NCBI GenBank assembly: GCA_013205335.1
Contig: JABMNB010000477.1
Coordinates: 1 to 6,350, forward strand
DNA from: Rhodospirillales bacterium
Lineage (GTDB): Bacteria; Pseudomonadota; Alphaproteobacteria; Reyranellales; Reyranellaceae
Direction of reading: 5' to 3'
DNA length: 6,350 nucleotides
Part shown: one piece after another, positions 6,243 to 6,350 of the stretch
How positions within the stretch are numbered: the first letter of the stretch is position 1
Layout of the letters: each line of letters starts with the position of its first letter
Notes under the pieces: generated by a model
Told to the model about the DNA's origin: nothing
Seen by the model: the letters and a program-made list of their open reading frames with translations, nothing else
The model's database searches: none
Translations under genes and position numbers: made by a program

Positions 6243-6350
6243 GCGGGAAGTCTTTCTCAGCGCGAGTCAAACCCACACCCTCATCCTGAGAGGCTGGCCG
6301 GAAATGAATTGAATCAATTCAAGCACTTACCTCATCCTGAGGAGCGCCGC
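6243..6350. repeat. Gene-free tail with two CCTCATCCTGAG repeats
   Basis: No gene is seen after the last stop. CCTCATCCTGAG occurs twice, at 6279-6290 and 6330-6341, 51 bp apart. The second copy is a perfect dyad (CCTCA 6330-6334, TGAGG 6338-6342, loop TCC); the first retains CTCA/TGAG arms. From memory, CTCATCCTGAGGAGC is a widespread intergenic repeat core in Bradyrhizobium-like and other alphaproteobacterial genomes, often as half of a longer hairpin, so the second copy probably continues past the right edge. No T-run terminator is visible, but these repeats often sit at transcript ends. Confidence 0.65.
6305..6321. repeat. Short AT-rich palindrome
   Basis: TGAATTGA at 6305-6312 and TCAATTCA at 6314-6321 are exact complements about one central A. 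The sequence is AT-rich in an otherwise GC-rich window and lies between the two CCTCATCCTGAG copies. It may be a protein-binding dyad for a gene to the right, or simply the spacer of the repeat element. No function is assigned. Confidence 0.55.

Overview
The window is GC-rich DNA with tightly packed genes, all on the + strand. Codon use, the alphaproteobacterial style of the LivG signature (LAYGDLKR), and CCTCATCCTGAG-type intergenic repeats at the right edge suggest an alphaproteobacterium, probably from the Rhizobiales/Bradyrhizobium-like or a neighbouring soil lineage. The taxon is an inference from style and was not checked by any search.

Layout: 1-327 is the 3' end of a LivM-type permease. 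324-1073 (LivG) and 1073-1774 (LivF) are the two ATPases of the same branched-chain/hydrophobic amino-acid type (HAAT) ABC importer. 1779-3824 is a hydantoinase A/oxoprolinase-family protein. 3849-4988 and 5103-6242 are two mandelate racemase-subgroup enolase-superfamily enzymes. The junctions are ATGA overlap, TGATG overlap, 4-nt gap, 24-nt gap and 114-nt gap, so the genes look like one transcription unit whose promoter lies left of the window. Both enolases and both Liv ATPases have a good Shine-Dalgarno; hyuA does not and probably depends on translational coupling to livF.

As a system, this looks like an uptake-plus-catabolism operon. The importer would bring in a small polar acid or cyclic amide/lactone. 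The enolase-fold enzymes would act on the alpha-proton of a carboxylate (racemisation, dehydration or cycloisomerisation). The HyuA-type ATP-dependent enzyme would open or activate a ring or carbonyl. The substrate cannot be read from the sequence. The first enolase has the complete mandelate racemase catalytic set and resembles galactarolactone cycloisomerase. The second has Lys-x-Arg in place of Lys-x-Lys. No HyuB partner is present in the window.

The non-coding parts are interesting. The 114-nt gap between the enolases holds a 102-nt, almost wholly self-complementary element with perfect 13-bp terminal inverted repeats, able to fold as a three-way junction. The region after the last gene (6243-6350) contains no gene, but has two copies of CCTCATCCTGAG flanking a short AT-rich palindrome.
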